This document shows, piece by piece, positions 49,384-58,768 of a stretch of 64,000 nt of DNA. The DNA comes from JBCBKL01 sp038521825 (GTDB lineage: Bacteria; Pseudomonadota; Alphaproteobacteria; Rhodobacterales; Rhodobacteraceae), in NCBI GenBank assembly GCA_038521825.1, contig JBCBKL010000002.1, forward strand, positions 186,001-250,000, read 5' to 3'. Under the pieces are notes generated by a model. It was given only the letters and a program-made list of their open reading frames with translations. It did not search any database and was not told the DNA's origin. The number at the start of each line of letters is the position of its first letter. Positions within the stretch are counted from its first letter, which is position 1. Made by a program: the position numbers and the translations under genes.

Positions 49384-50073
49384 ATGTCAATCTGGACTCG
49401 CATAACCGAAGCGCTGTCGGCGCTCGCCTCGGGCGAGGGACTGGCCGCCTTGTTCGACCGGTTGCGTACCCCGCCGGAACGTTCCGTAGCTTTTGCGATC
49501 GCCGTTGTCGCGCTTGGTGCCAAGATGGCCAAGGCCGACGGTCACGTCACCCGCGATGAGGTTACGGCCTTTCGCGACGTGTTCCATATCGCGGCGCAGG
49601 ATGAGGCTGGCGCGGCGCGCGTGTTCAATCTTGCACGCCAGGATGTTGCCGGTTTCGAAGAGTACGCCAACAAGATCAACGCAATGTTTGCAGGGCAACC
49701 TGAGACGCTAATCGACCTCATGGATGGCCTTTTCCATATCGCGATGGCCGACGGCTTCTATCATCCCAACGAAAACGCTTTTCTTGAACGTGTTGCCGAG
49801 ATTTTTCAGCTGTCAGAAACTGACTTCCGTGCCTTGCGCGCCCGGTTCGTGCCCGATGCGGAGCCGGATCCCTATTGCGTCCTGGGGGTTACACCTGACA
49901 CACCAATTCAGGAAGTGCGTAAGACGTGGCGCCGTCTGGTTCGCGAAAATCACCCGGATGCAATGGTTGCCCGGGGTGTCCCCCAGGAGGCGATTCGGCT
50001 CGCCGAAAAGCGGATGATCGACATCAATCGCGCCTGGGACGAGATTTCGAGCAGAGAGACGGCCAGCGCCTGA
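49384..50073 (+). CDS. TerB/DjlA-type protein with C-terminal J domain
   Basis: 229 residues. Residues 30-150 form a TerB-like helical domain (AFAIAVVALGAKMAKADGHVTRDEV, LIDLMDGLFHIAMADGFYHPNENAF). Residues 162-229 form a J domain with the DnaK-activating HPD triad at 190-192 (RRLVRENHPDAM). The N-terminal transmembrane anchor of classical DjlA is missing. It probably acts as a DnaK co-chaperone. TAGACT ends 6 bp before the ATG and no ribosome site is seen, so the transcript may be leaderless. It abuts the next gene with no gap. Confidence 0.88.
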   Translation: MSIWTRITEALSALASGEGLAALFDRLRTPPERSVAFAIAVVALGAKMAKADGHVTRDEVTAFRDVFHIAAQDEAGAARVFNLARQDVAGFEEYANKINAMFAGQPETLIDLMDGLFHIAMADGFYHPNENAFLERVAEIFQLSETDFRALRARFVPDAEPDPYCVLGVTPDTPIQEVRKTWRRLVRENHPDAMVARGVPQEAIRLAEKRMIDINRAWDEISSRETASA

Positions 50074-51099
50074 ATGCGCTTTGCGACTTACAACATCGAA
50101 TGGATGAACGCCCTTTTTGACGATCACAATCGTCCGATGCCGGACGAGAAGTGGTCATCACGCTACAAGGTAACGCGGTCTGAGCAACTCGGGGCTTTGC
50201 GCGTCGTCTTCGAAGCGATGGACGCGGATGCGGTGATGGTGATTGAGGCCCCTGACGGGTCGAATCGCCGCGATACCGTGGCGGCGCTCGAGGCCTTTGC
50301 CGCATGGGTGGGTCTGCGAACGCGCGCTGCGGTGCGCGGGTTTGTCAACGATACCCAGCAGGAGATCGCACTGCTTTACGATCCCGACATGCTCGCGGCG
50401 CGACACGATCCTCAGGGTCCTATCACGGGCAGCGCAGGACGGGGTGATGCGCCCCGTTTTGACGGCATCTTTCGGATCGATCTCGACATCGACGCGACCG
50501 AGGATCTGGTCCGGTTTTCGAAGCCACCGCTTGAATTGGCGATCGAAACGGCAAGCGGCTTCGAGATGCGGATGATCGGCGCCCATCTTAAATCCAAAGC
50601 TCCGCATGGGGCTGAGAACCATGACGAGATTATGCGGATCTCGATCGCCAATCGGCGCAAGCAGTTGGCCCAGGCGATCTGGCTGCGTCAGCGCGTGACC
50701 CAGCATCTGAACGATAAGATCCCGCTGGTCGTTCTAGGCGATCTCAATGATGGTCCAGGACTTGATGAATTCGAACACCTGTTCGGGCGGTCCTCGGTTG
50801 AAATCGTCATTGGCCAGGACGGGGCCGGAACTCTCTTTGACCCACATGCAGAGCGTGCTCTTTTACGCAAGTTGGGGGCCACTCCAACGACCGCAAGGTT
50901 CTATATTCACGAGGAAAAACGTTACCTGCAAGCGTTGCTCGATTATATCATGGTCTCGCCCGATCTGGGGGCTTTAGACCCGGTCTGGCGCATTTGGCAC
51001 CCATTCGATGACCCCGATTGCTGGACGCGCCCAGAGTTGCGGGATGCGTTGATTGCGGCCTCCGATCATTTCCCGGTGACGTTGGACATTACGCTTTAG
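50074..51099 (+). CDS. Endonuclease/exonuclease/phosphatase (EEP) family protein
   Basis: 341 residues without a signal peptide. EEP active-site blocks: TYNIEWMNALF (Asn), MVIEAPDG (metal Glu position), HLKSKAPHG, VVLGDLNDGPGLDEFEHLFG (Asp-x-Asn), and the terminal ASDHFPVTL (Asp-His). Substrate may be a nucleic acid, nucleotide or phospholipid; nothing in the context decides. It begins the base after the J-domain gene stop, so the two are an operon. Confidence 0.9.
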   Translation: MRFATYNIEWMNALFDDHNRPMPDEKWSSRYKVTRSEQLGALRVVFEAMDADAVMVIEAPDGSNRRDTVAALEAFAAWVGLRTRAAVRGFVNDTQQEIALLYDPDMLAARHDPQGPITGSAGRGDAPRFDGIFRIDLDIDATEDLVRFSKPPLELAIETASGFEMRMIGAHLKSKAPHGAENHDEIMRISIANRRKQLAQAIWLRQRVTQHLNDKIPLVVLGDLNDGPGLDEFEHLFGRSSVEIVIGQDGAGTLFDPHAERALLRKLGATPTTARFYIHEEKRYLQALLDYIMVSPDLGALDPVWRIWHPFDDPDCWTRPELRDALIAASDHFPVTLDITL

Positions 51100-51137
51100 C
51101 CCTTTGTGAATCGGGGCACTGGCCCCATATTCAAAGC

Positions 51138-51491
51138 ATGCGCATTGCACCAACACTGGTCTTGGTCGTCTGCCTTGGTTTTCCGCTCCAAGCGCAAGAG
51201 GACGACGGGAACGGTCTGTCACTGATGGAGCGAGGTGCGGAGCTTTTTCTCGACGGCCTGCTGCAGCAGATGGAACCGGGCATCCAGGAACTGCAAGAAC
51301 TCGCCGAAGATTTTGGCCCAGCGATGCGCAGCTTTGTCACGGAAATGGGTCCGGCACTGCGCGAGTTGATGGAAGAGGTCAAGGATTGGAGCGTTTACGA
51401 AGCGCCAGAGATTCTTGAGAACGGCGACATCATAATCCGGCGCAAGCAACCAAAGGCCGAACCACCCCTGGATGGCCAGATCGACATCTGA
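51138..51491 (+). CDS. Small exported hypothetical protein (often labelled 'AAA+ family ATPase' in Rhodobacteraceae)
   Basis: 117 residues from ATG 51138; the longer frame is discarded because the signal (MRIAPTLVLVVCLGFPLQAQ) starts here. The mature part is a helical, methionine- and glutamate-rich region (LSLMERGAELFLDGLLQQMEP, FVTEMGPALRELMEEVKDWSVYEAPEILENGDIIIRR). There is no Walker motif, so any AAA+ label used for relatives is misplaced. Function unknown. It converges on ppx with 3 bp between stops. Confidence 0.85.
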   Translation: MRIAPTLVLVVCLGFPLQAQEDDGNGLSLMERGAELFLDGLLQQMEPGIQELQELAEDFGPAMRSFVTEMGPALRELMEEVKDWSVYEAPEILENGDIIIRRKQPKAEPPLDGQIDI

Positions 51492-51494
51492 GAC

Positions 51495-53105
51495 CTATTT
51501 GGCCTTTTTTACTACCAGATCCGCTTGCATCGACGACGCGAGCGAGTTCAGTCGCGCCTCGGCCACCTCGCCGAAGAGAGGAACAGCATCCTTGGAAAGA
51601 TGCAGTTCAAGGCGCCTTTTTTTGGGAAACCAATGGAAAGTGGCCGGATCTGCGTCGGGCTTCATGTAGAGCATCGCGCCAAAGCGCATGGCTTTACCGA
51701 GGATCTCGGCCTGACGTAGCGATTTGTCATCAAGCAGGTTGGCCAGTGTATCGAACCGTGTGCCTTCGCGCTTGTTCGAATAGCGATGCAGCAACGCAAG
51801 GCCAAGAAACACCCGCTCAGAATGTTTTAGACCACCAAGGTTGGCGCGGGTCGCATTGTCGAAACACACCTCGGCCCGGTAATCGGGATGGGCGCGCCAG
51901 CTAACATCATGCAGCAAACAAGCCGCCCGGATCAGACGCGCCTGCGTCAGTGGAACGTTTCCGAACAGAGGCAACACGAAGTCATAGAGCACGCGACCAA
52001 ATCCGGGCATCCGGGCATCCTTTGCCTCGGCAAACCGGCAGGCTTCTATCAGCGGATCCCGATCGCGCAGGATCTGGGGCATTTGCTCATAAAGCAGGCC
52101 TTCGCGGATGCCATAGGATGAAATGGCGATGTCCTTCGGCTTGAAGGTCTTGATAACCTGTCCCAGAACCTCTGCCGCATAGGGGACAAGCGACATCCGC
52201 GTCGAAGATATCCCGCAGGCCGACCGCAACGCATCGTGGTTTTCGCTCGCCGCGATGAATTGCAGGGTCTTTGACACCGCTGCGGGGGTCATGCGGTATT
52301 CGTGCAAAACATGCAGCGGATAGTTCCGCCTGTGCATGTCGATCCGCGCGATGGCCCGCCATGACCCACCAACAAGAAACAACCGGTTGCTTTGCGGGCC
52401 CATGGTTTCACGCAGGTTCTGCAACGCTTCGCGAATATGCGCCGCGCGTCCTTTGCGGCCACCCTTGAGATCGCGCAATTTCAGAGGCCCGAGGTTGGAC
52501 GTAACACGGCGCCCGACCTGTCCATCCGCAATTTCGGCCAGCTCCATCGACGAACCGCCGATGTCACAGACCAGCCCGTAAGACCCTGGCCAGCCCAGAA
52601 GTACACCCTGGGCCGATAGCCGGGCCTCTTCGGCGCCGTCGATTGTCCAGATGTTAAGCCCGGTCTCGCGTTGGACCTCTTCTACGAAATCCGGTCCGTC
52701 CTTGGCGTCGCGAATAGCGGCTGTGGCGACCACTGACAAATCTTTGAGGCCCAAACCCGTGGCGACACTGCGGAACCGGAGCATCGCGGCAAGTGCGCGA
52801 ACACGGCCCTCGGGGCTTAACTTGCCCGTTTCCGAAAGACCCGCACCAAGGGCGCACATGATCTTTTCGTTGTAGAAATAGGCGGGACTGCGCGCCGCTC
52901 CGTCAAATATGACCAGCCTGACCGAGTTTGATCCCACGTCGACCACGCCGACTCGGGACAAGGCGCGCGCTGTCGGATCATCGAACAAGGGCCGGCCGAA
53001 TGGACCCCATTCAGCGTTCGATGCTTCTGCTGTACCGTCCATCTGACCCAAACCAACCCCGATTGGGCGGCAGCGTGTAACAGCAGCGGGGTCAGCGTCA
53101 ATCAT
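51495..53105 (-). CDS. ppx: Exopolyphosphatase/pppGpp phosphohydrolase (Ppx/GppA)
   Basis: 536 residues from ATG 53105; TTG 53138 and ATG 53042 are other possible starts and none has a good ribosome site. The actin-like ASKHA fold is marked by GVVDVGSNSVRLVIFDG, ATAAIRDAKDG, LVCDIGGSSMELAEI and LVGGSWRAIARIDM. The C-terminal extension with LLHDVSWRAHPDYRAE resembles an HD-type helical domain, as in larger Ppx proteins. It removes terminal phosphates from polyphosphate. The start is 35 bp downstream of ppk, so synthesis and breakdown enzymes are co-transcribed. Confidence 0.94.
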   Translation of the reverse strand: MIDADPAAVTRCRPIGVGLGQMDGTAEASNAEWGPFGRPLFDDPTARALSRVGVVDVGSNSVRLVIFDGAARSPAYFYNEKIMCALGAGLSETGKLSPEGRVRALAAMLRFRSVATGLGLKDLSVVATAAIRDAKDGPDFVEEVQRETGLNIWTIDGAEEARLSAQGVLLGWPGSYGLVCDIGGSSMELAEIADGQVGRRVTSNLGPLKLRDLKGGRKGRAAHIREALQNLRETMGPQSNRLFLVGGSWRAIARIDMHRRNYPLHVLHEYRMTPAAVSKTLQFIAASENHDALRSACGISSTRMSLVPYAAEVLGQVIKTFKPKDIAISSYGIREGLLYEQMPQILRDRDPLIEACRFAEAKDARMPGFGRVLYDFVLPLFGNVPLTQARLIRAACLLHDVSWRAHPDYRAEVCFDNATRANLGGLKHSERVFLGLALLHRYSNKREGTRFDTLANLLDDKSLRQAEILGKAMRFGAMLYMKPDADPATFHWFPKKRRLELHLSKDAVPLFGEVAEARLNSLASSMQADLVVKKAK

Positions 53106-53140
53106 CCTTTCGTCATGAACGGCATCGCTGGGCCGCAAAG

Positions 53141-55318
53141 TCAGGATTCGGTGTGGGTAAGTTTGGGGACATCTGCCGCGCCCGCCGATCCGCGGCCGGA
53201 AAGCGATGGATTCTCCATAAAGAATCGGTGGCAGTTGAACGCGAATTCACCCTTGGGAACCGATGGTCGGACGAAAGAGCCATCTGGTGCCATCACCCAG
53301 GTTTGCGCCACGTCGGCGAGGTTTGCCGCCATGATCTGACTGACGATCTGTGCCTTGACCGTCTTGTTCTGGATTTCGACCAGCGTCTCGACCCGGCGGT
53401 TCAGGTTCCGGCCCATCCAGTCTGCGGACGAGATATAGACCTTGGCCTGTTTCGAGGGCAGGCCGTGCCCGTTGCCGAAACAAACGATGCGCGAATGTTC
53501 CAGAAAGCGGCCAACAATCGATTTGACACGAATGTTTTCCGAGAAGCCCTTGATGCCCGGACGGATCCCGCAGATGCCGCGGATCACCAGGCTGACCTTC
53601 ACCCCGGCCTGTCCGGCGGCATAAAGCGCGTCGATAACTTCAGGTTCGATAAGGCTGTTCATCTTGGCCCAGATCTCTGCCGGTTTCCCCGCTCTGGCAT
53701 ATTCAGCTTCTGCCGCAATCATCTCGATCAGCTTGAGCTTGAGCGAGGTGGGCGAAATCGAAAGGTTCTCCAGCGCTTCGGGATGGGCGTAGCCGGAAAG
53801 ATAGTTGAAGACTTTCGTGGCATCCCGCCCCAGCTTTGCATCGCAGGTAAAGAGCGACAGATCGGTATAAATCCGAGCGGTAATCGGATGGTAGTTGCCG
53901 GTTCCATAGTGGGTATAGGTGACCAATTCGTCGCCCTCCCGGCGGACAACCGTACTGATCTTTGCGTGGGTTTTGAGATCCAAAAAACCATAGACGACGT
54001 GCGCGCCTGCGCGCTCCAGCCGGCGCGATTGCCGGATATTTGCAGCCTCATCAAAGCGAGCTTTGAGTTCGACCAGCGCGGTGACCGATTTGCCGTCTTC
54101 GGCCGCTTCGCAAAGCGCTTCGACAATGGGTGAGTTTTTCGATGTTCGATAAAGTGTCTGCTTGATCGCCACCACGTTGGGGTCGCGTGCGGCCTGCTGC
54201 AGGAACCGGACGACCATATCAAAGGTTTCGTAAGGGTGGTGCAACAGCATATCCTTTTGCCGGATCGCTTCGAACATATCGCCGTCAAAATCCTGCACGC
54301 GCTCCGGCACCCGGGGTGTAAAGCTCGGCCAAAGCAGATCTGGCCGGTCGTCAAGGACCAGTTCAGATAGATCGGCAACGCCGATCATGCCTTCAAGCTC
54401 GATCAGTTCGGCAGAGCTGACATTCAGCTCTTCCATGATCACTGCCTTCAGGCCCTCGGGTGCCCCCGCCGACATGGTTAACCGCACGACCTCGCCCCGC
54501 CGGCGGCGTTTTAGCGCAACCTCAAATTCGCGCACCAGATCTTCGGCCTCTTCCTCGACTTCAAGATCGCTGTCGCGCAACACTCTGAACTGGAAATGGG
54601 ATTTCAGCTTATACCCGGGAAAGAGCGTTCCGATCTTGAGAACCAGAAGCTCTTCGAGTGGCAGGAAACGGTGAGTGTTTTCATCATCAGACCGTAGCGC
54701 GACAAAGCGGTCAATCTGCGCGGGAATCGGCAGGAGCGCCTGCAGAGGGTGTTTGTCCGATATCCTTTCAAGCTGCAGCGCAAGCGCATAGCCGGTGTTG
54801 GGAATAAATGGGAAAGGGTGCGCCGGATCGATGGCTAGCGGCGACAAGACGGCAAAGACCTGATTCAAAAATACCGCGTCCAGATGCTTTTTGTCGTCGC
54901 TGGTTAACTCCTTGGCGCGCAGGACGCTGATGTTTTCCCTTTCCATCTCGGCAAGAAGGTCGCCCAGAACCCGCTGCTGGCTCTGCATGAGATTGCGGGT
55001 GTCTTCGTCGATCAGAACCAACTGTTGAGCCGGCGTGAGGCCATCCGCAGCGGGCGTCGTGTTTCCCGCGAGGGCCAGTTCCCGCAAACCGGCCACTCGA
55101 ACGGTATAGAATTCGTCAAGGTTCCCGGCCGAAATCGATAGAAAACGCAGCCGTTCCAGCAATGGCACACGGGGGTTCTCGGCCTCTTCCAGAACGCGCC
55201 AGTTGAAGCTGAGCCAGCTGAGTTCGCGATTGAAAAACCGACCGGGGCCAGTCGTGTCGAGCTCTGGCATTTCGACCGGTTCGGGAAATGGGCCATCAAG
55301 GAAATCTGCGTAAGTCAT
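53141..55318 (-). CDS. ppk1: Polyphosphate kinase 1
   Basis: 725 residues from ATG 55318 (MTYADFLDGPFPEP); the open frame continues 336 bp upstream but has no conserved content. N-terminal domain: FFNRELSWLSFNWRVLEEA and FLSISAGNLDEFYTVRVAGL. Catalytic domains hold THYGTGNYHPITARIYTDLS, with the histidine that is phosphorylated in the reaction, and later HSRIVCFGNGHGLPSKQAKVYISSADWMGRN. It makes polyphosphate from ATP. Followed by ppx. Confidence 0.96.
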   Translation of the reverse strand: MTYADFLDGPFPEPVEMPELDTTGPGRFFNRELSWLSFNWRVLEEAENPRVPLLERLRFLSISAGNLDEFYTVRVAGLRELALAGNTTPAADGLTPAQQLVLIDEDTRNLMQSQQRVLGDLLAEMERENISVLRAKELTSDDKKHLDAVFLNQVFAVLSPLAIDPAHPFPFIPNTGYALALQLERISDKHPLQALLPIPAQIDRFVALRSDDENTHRFLPLEELLVLKIGTLFPGYKLKSHFQFRVLRDSDLEVEEEAEDLVREFEVALKRRRRGEVVRLTMSAGAPEGLKAVIMEELNVSSAELIELEGMIGVADLSELVLDDRPDLLWPSFTPRVPERVQDFDGDMFEAIRQKDMLLHHPYETFDMVVRFLQQAARDPNVVAIKQTLYRTSKNSPIVEALCEAAEDGKSVTALVELKARFDEAANIRQSRRLERAGAHVVYGFLDLKTHAKISTVVRREGDELVTYTHYGTGNYHPITARIYTDLSLFTCDAKLGRDATKVFNYLSGYAHPEALENLSISPTSLKLKLIEMIAAEAEYARAGKPAEIWAKMNSLIEPEVIDALYAAGQAGVKVSLVIRGICGIRPGIKGFSENIRVKSIVGRFLEHSRIVCFGNGHGLPSKQAKVYISSADWMGRNLNRRVETLVEIQNKTVKAQIVSQIMAANLADVAQTWVMAPDGSFVRPSVPKGEFAFNCHRFFMENPSLSGRGSAGAADVPKLTHTES

Positions 55319-55371
55319 AATTGCGATATGGCTTTTAGTTGTGACGGTTCGGTGACGAATGGTGTTTGTGC

Positions 55372-56043
55372 TCAGGCACTTGCGTCCAGCAATTCGGCTG
55401 CTAGCGCCCGTGTGATCGGCCGTTGTTGTGCAAGGCTTGCGCGGTCCAGATCTGATACGACGTCTTGCGCTGCGACGAAAGACCGTTCCATCCGGCGGAC
55501 GAGATACTTGATGACATGGGGTGCCGGGCTGAGCTGTCTGTCGGCAAACAGCTTTGCGAGAATGGCGGACAGCAGCGCGTCGTCCGGCGGCGAAAGCTCG
55601 GCATGCCCGGCAGCATCGATACGGCTTTGAAGATCCGGCAGTGACATGCCCCACCGGTTTGGCGGCGGGGAACCTGTTAGCAAAAGGGGCATCGAGGCCG
55701 CTGAAAGCGCGTTGTGAATGTGAAAGAGCACGGTCTGCTTGCTAACATCAGATGCGATCTCGGGCAGGTCTTCGATAGCGACCGGGGTTGTCGAAAACTC
55801 GGCAATCATGGCCTCGTCAAGGGCGCTGGCAGGTATCACGCGCGCGCCGCTGTCCGCGGCCCATACCTGGGCCAGATGTGTCTTGCCCGACCCCGGCGGG
55901 CCGCTCAGCGCCAGCTTGCCCAAGGGCCAGTCGCGCCAGCCGTCGATCATGGCCAGTGCTATTGCGTTCGACGGCGAAACCATAAAATCGTCACGCCCCA
56001 AGGCCGGCCGGACCGGCAGTTCAAAACTCAGCTGGTCGTTCAT
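55372..56043 (-). CDS. hdaA: HdaA, DnaA-inactivation (RIDA) regulator
   Basis: 223 residues from ATG 56043, sharing one base with the upstream gene's stop. The N-terminus carries a textbook beta-clamp-binding motif QLSFELP (residues 4-10). A DnaA-like AAA+ domain follows with Walker A GPPGSGKT (48-55), AIEDLPEI as Walker B-like segment and a LLLTGSPPPNRW sensor region. Hda-type proteins tether to the replication clamp and stimulate DnaA-ATP hydrolysis, preventing re-initiation. The longer upstream frame overlaps the PerM gene and is not used. Confidence 0.92.
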   Translation of the reverse strand: MNDQLSFELPVRPALGRDDFMVSPSNAIALAMIDGWRDWPLGKLALSGPPGSGKTHLAQVWAADSGARVIPASALDEAMIAEFSTTPVAIEDLPEIASDVSKQTVLFHIHNALSAASMPLLLTGSPPPNRWGMSLPDLQSRIDAAGHAELSPPDDALLSAILAKLFADRQLSPAPHVIKYLVRRMERSFVAAQDVVSDLDRASLAQQRPITRALAAELLDASA

Positions 56044-57110
56044 CAGTCTTCGCCGTGTCCGGCAACACCGCGGTAAAGGCGGCTGTCGGTGTAGCGTTCC
56101 ACCAAGTACCGCACGAGAACGCCCAGGGCGGCAGCCAAAGGGACAGCGACAAGCATGCCCACAAAGCCAAAGAGCGAGCCGAAGACCGTCAAGGCGAGAA
56201 TGAGCCAGACAGGGTGCAGACCCACGCTGTTCCCGACAAGGTTTGGCGTCAGAAAGTTGTTTTCGACAAACTGCCCGAACATGAAGATCCCCGCCACCAG
56301 TCCAAGCGACACCCAATCGCCCCAGAACTGAAAGAGCGCAAGACCAAACGCGAGGATCCCCCCGATCAGCACGCCGAGATAGGGGATAAACGTCAAAAGC
56401 CCGGCGATCAGCCCCACAACCAATCCGAATTGCAGGCCGACAAGCATCAATCCGATGGCGTAATACGTCCCGAGGATCAGACATACGGTCCCCATGCCAC
56501 GAATGAAGGCGGCCAAGGTCTGGTCGATCTCGTGCGCGAGGCGACGAATGACCGGCGCATGATCGCGCGGCAGCAAGTCGTCGATCTTGGCGATCATCCG
56601 GTCCCAGTCGAGCAGCAAATATACTGCCACGACGGGTACGATGATGAAGAGGACAACGACGTTCAACAGCGATGCCGCCGACGTCAGCGCCGTATTCAGA
56701 AGCTCGCCCCCGCGATTTCGAACTGCCTCGCCGATGCTGTTCAGGGATTGGCGAAGTGTCGATTCCTCGTTCAGAAGATCGGGAAACTGCTGCGTCAGGA
56801 ATGTCCCGATATTCTGTGCCAACGTCGGCGCCGTGTTGAACAGCAGGACCGCCTGTTCGACCAGTGTCGGTACCACGAGCAGGGCCATGATGACAAAGAC
56901 GAGGATCGCACCCAGCGTGATCAGACCGACAGCCACGACCCGGCTGCACCCCATTCGTTCAAGTTTATCAGCCACTGGATCTAGGAAATAGGCAATTGCC
57001 GCACCAAGTACGAAGGGTAGGAGTTGGTTGCCGAGGAACCACAGCAGCAGTAAGAACACCGCCGCGGCGATGCTCCAGTACTTGAGCTGCGTCTGAACTG
57101 GCAAGGCCAT
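56043..57110 (-). CDS. AI-2E/PerM-family membrane protein
   Basis: 355 residues with about eight helices: two at the N-terminus (WSIAAAVFLLLLWFLGNQLLPF), a central amphipathic part (about 75-150), then PLVVLFIIVPVVAVYLLLDWD-like and the family signature YLGVLIGGILAFGLALF and IFMFGQFVENNFLTPNLVGNSVGLHPVWL. Family members are secondary permeases of uncertain substrate. PerM-type genes next to hda are common in proteobacteria, often with purM, which is not seen here. Confidence 0.9.
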   Translation of the reverse strand: MALPVQTQLKYWSIAAAVFLLLLWFLGNQLLPFVLGAAIAYFLDPVADKLERMGCSRVVAVGLITLGAILVFVIMALLVVPTLVEQAVLLFNTAPTLAQNIGTFLTQQFPDLLNEESTLRQSLNSIGEAVRNRGGELLNTALTSAASLLNVVVLFIIVPVVAVYLLLDWDRMIAKIDDLLPRDHAPVIRRLAHEIDQTLAAFIRGMGTVCLILGTYYAIGLMLVGLQFGLVVGLIAGLLTFIPYLGVLIGGILAFGLALFQFWGDWVSLGLVAGIFMFGQFVENNFLTPNLVGNSVGLHPVWLILALTVFGSLFGFVGMLVAVPLAAALGVLVRYLVERYTDSRLYRGVAGHGED

Positions 57111-57278
57111 TGGCGCTCCATTGCGGTGACACTGGTGAGATTGCGGCTTTTTGGCTTGGGATCAACCCTTCGCGGCACTCATCGGACACAGTGGTGGCGG
57201 ATTTGTGCGTCGGCAGGGTTCCCGCCCAATTTCGACATTATTTCGCCGCACTTGGCCGACACTCTTAATGCAAGAGCC

Positions 57279-57989
57279 ATGACAGGCAGGGTAATGGTAC
57301 GACAAGAGCAGCTAAAAGGTGTGCTGAACAGGTTGGGGCTGGCGAGAGGGCAGAGCCTGGTTCCCGGTGGTGCGGCAGAAGGGTATTTTGAAACAGGTGA
57401 ACAAGAACCTCCGCAAGTGGCGGACCGGAAGCGTTGGCTAGAGTGGAAGAGTTCCGAGCCTGTTTTTGATCTGAATGCGGTCGATCCCGACAGCGCCAAA
57501 GGCCACGTATTTTTGACAGATCTGGACGCTGACACCCTGCACGAGATTGCGCTTAAATATAATCGGGATCTAGGCCTCGCCTGGCTGGTCGCGATCATCA
57601 AACATCCGGCCTGCGATTTCGCCACCGCCTGGACTGTCTTCTTTCGCTCACACCCCTATTGGTTCGAGGAACAGGCACGTGAGGGTGGCGGAGTCGAGGC
57701 GCTGCACCCCTTCTACAAAGATGATGTCACGCTGTTGTCTGTCGCGCATCAGCGCCTCGCTGCGGTAGACTTTGCGTCACGGCGCTTTTGTTATGAAGAG
57801 GATCATCCGCCCGGTAATATCCGCCTTGTCCAGCAGGATCTTATTTCAGCTGGCCACAACTTGATTTGGGAGATCCCAGACGGGTCATTCCTTGAGACAG
57901 CGGACAGGCCGCACCGGCCAAAGCTGGAACTGCTGGACGGCCATCTGATGATGATGCCCTTCGACAAATGGTGCGTCAGCGCGGCATGA
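57279..57989 (+). CDS. DUF4274-like hypothetical protein
   Basis: 236 residues from ATG 57279; ATG 57294 has a better AGGCAGGG box and would drop five residues, while the frame back to 57126 has no coding character. The block LDADTLHEIALKYNRDLGLAWLVAIIKHPACDFATAWTVFF matches the DUF4274 pattern of a helical domain around a hPxCDxxTA motif. Remaining sequence is unfamiliar, with acidic and proline-rich parts. Divergent from the PerM-type gene. Function unknown. Confidence 0.72.
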   Translation: MTGRVMVRQEQLKGVLNRLGLARGQSLVPGGAAEGYFETGEQEPPQVADRKRWLEWKSSEPVFDLNAVDPDSAKGHVFLTDLDADTLHEIALKYNRDLGLAWLVAIIKHPACDFATAWTVFFRSHPYWFEEQAREGGGVEALHPFYKDDVTLLSVAHQRLAAVDFASRRFCYEEDHPPGNIRLVQQDLISAGHNLIWEIPDGSFLETADRPHRPKLELLDGHLMMMPFDKWCVSAA

Positions 57990-58001
57990 ACCGATGGCAC
58001 G

Positions 58002-58022
58002 CCGGCTGGCTGACCCAGCCGG
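58002..58022 (+). terminator. Weak hairpin between convergent genes
   Basis: CCGGCTGG (58002-58009) pairs perfectly with CCAGCCGG (58015-58022) around a 5-base loop. It is followed on the plus strand by TGTGCGGTTCTTAATT, only a poor T tract. It lies 12 bp after the DUF4274-like gene stop, before the convergent fasciclin gene. Confidence 0.4.
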
Positions 58023-58044
58023 TGTGCGGTTCTTAATTGGTCCT

Positions 58045-58560
58045 TTAGTGGCAGGCTGGGCGAGTGCCCGGCAGCAAGACCTTGTCGATGACATGAATGA
58101 CACCGTTATCTGCCTGAATGTTGGCGATGATGACATTCGCGCTGTCACCGGTGCCGTCGGCGATCGATACGCCACCACTGCGCTTGGTGATGCAAAGGCG
58201 TTCGGATGCGAGGATCGGCTTGAAGTAGTTCGACCCGCTGGGGATCATCTCGGCCGTCAGTTTGCGATCATCAACGTGATACAGAAGAACATTCGTCAGT
58301 TGGCCGCGATTCTCCGGCTTGAGCAGGGTGTCGACCGTACCCTCCGGCAGGTCGGCAAAGGCGCTGTTTAGCGGCGCGTAAACCGTGAAGGGGCCGGGGC
58401 CCTGCAGGGTATCGACCAGACCGGCCGCGCTTACAGCTGCAACCAGCGTGGAAAAGCGATCGTCGCCCGCGGCGATGTCAACGATTGTGTTGGCGCTGGC
58501 GGCACCGGCAAGGGTTACAGCAGCCGTAGCTGCCGCAACGAATTTTTTGAACGATTTCAT
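58045..58560 (-). CDS. Exported fasciclin (FAS1)-domain protein
   Basis: 171 residues with a Sec signal (KFVAAATAAVTLAGAASA) and one FAS1 domain: FSTLVAAVSAAGLVDTLQGPGPFTVYAPLNSAF (H1 box) and NGVIHVIDKVLLP (H2 box), with the YH motif in LLYHV. Such small secreted proteins are common in roseobacters and probably serve in adhesion or surface structure. A 208-bp gap to proS holds its promoter, but I could not define one with confidence. Confidence 0.93.
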   Translation of the reverse strand: MKSFKKFVAAATAAVTLAGAASANTIVDIAAGDDRFSTLVAAVSAAGLVDTLQGPGPFTVYAPLNSAFADLPEGTVDTLLKPENRGQLTNVLLYHVDDRKLTAEMIPSGSNYFKPILASERLCITKRSGGVSIADGTGDSANVIIANIQADNGVIHVIDKVLLPGTRPACH

Positions 58561-58768
58561 GGTCGATCCTCCTGATCGTCTTTTTGCTTCATGCGCTCTT
58601 GCATGTGGTCCGGGTTACGGCGCGGCTGCCGGAATGGACGTACGACCTCGCGTTTCCGTGATCGGTTGTGAAGAACGTTTCAGACAGGTGGCCGTTTGCC
58701 GACCACTGTCTTGTGTGGGCGCAGGCAACCTCCTAAACCACTCCAAACGCCAACGACCGGAGCCGCAC

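Noticed and set aside
55319..55654. N-terminal extension of ppk to 55654
   Set aside because: Conserved Ppk1 sequence begins just after ATG 55318; the extension overlaps the hdaA end and is Arg/Ser-rich without family match.
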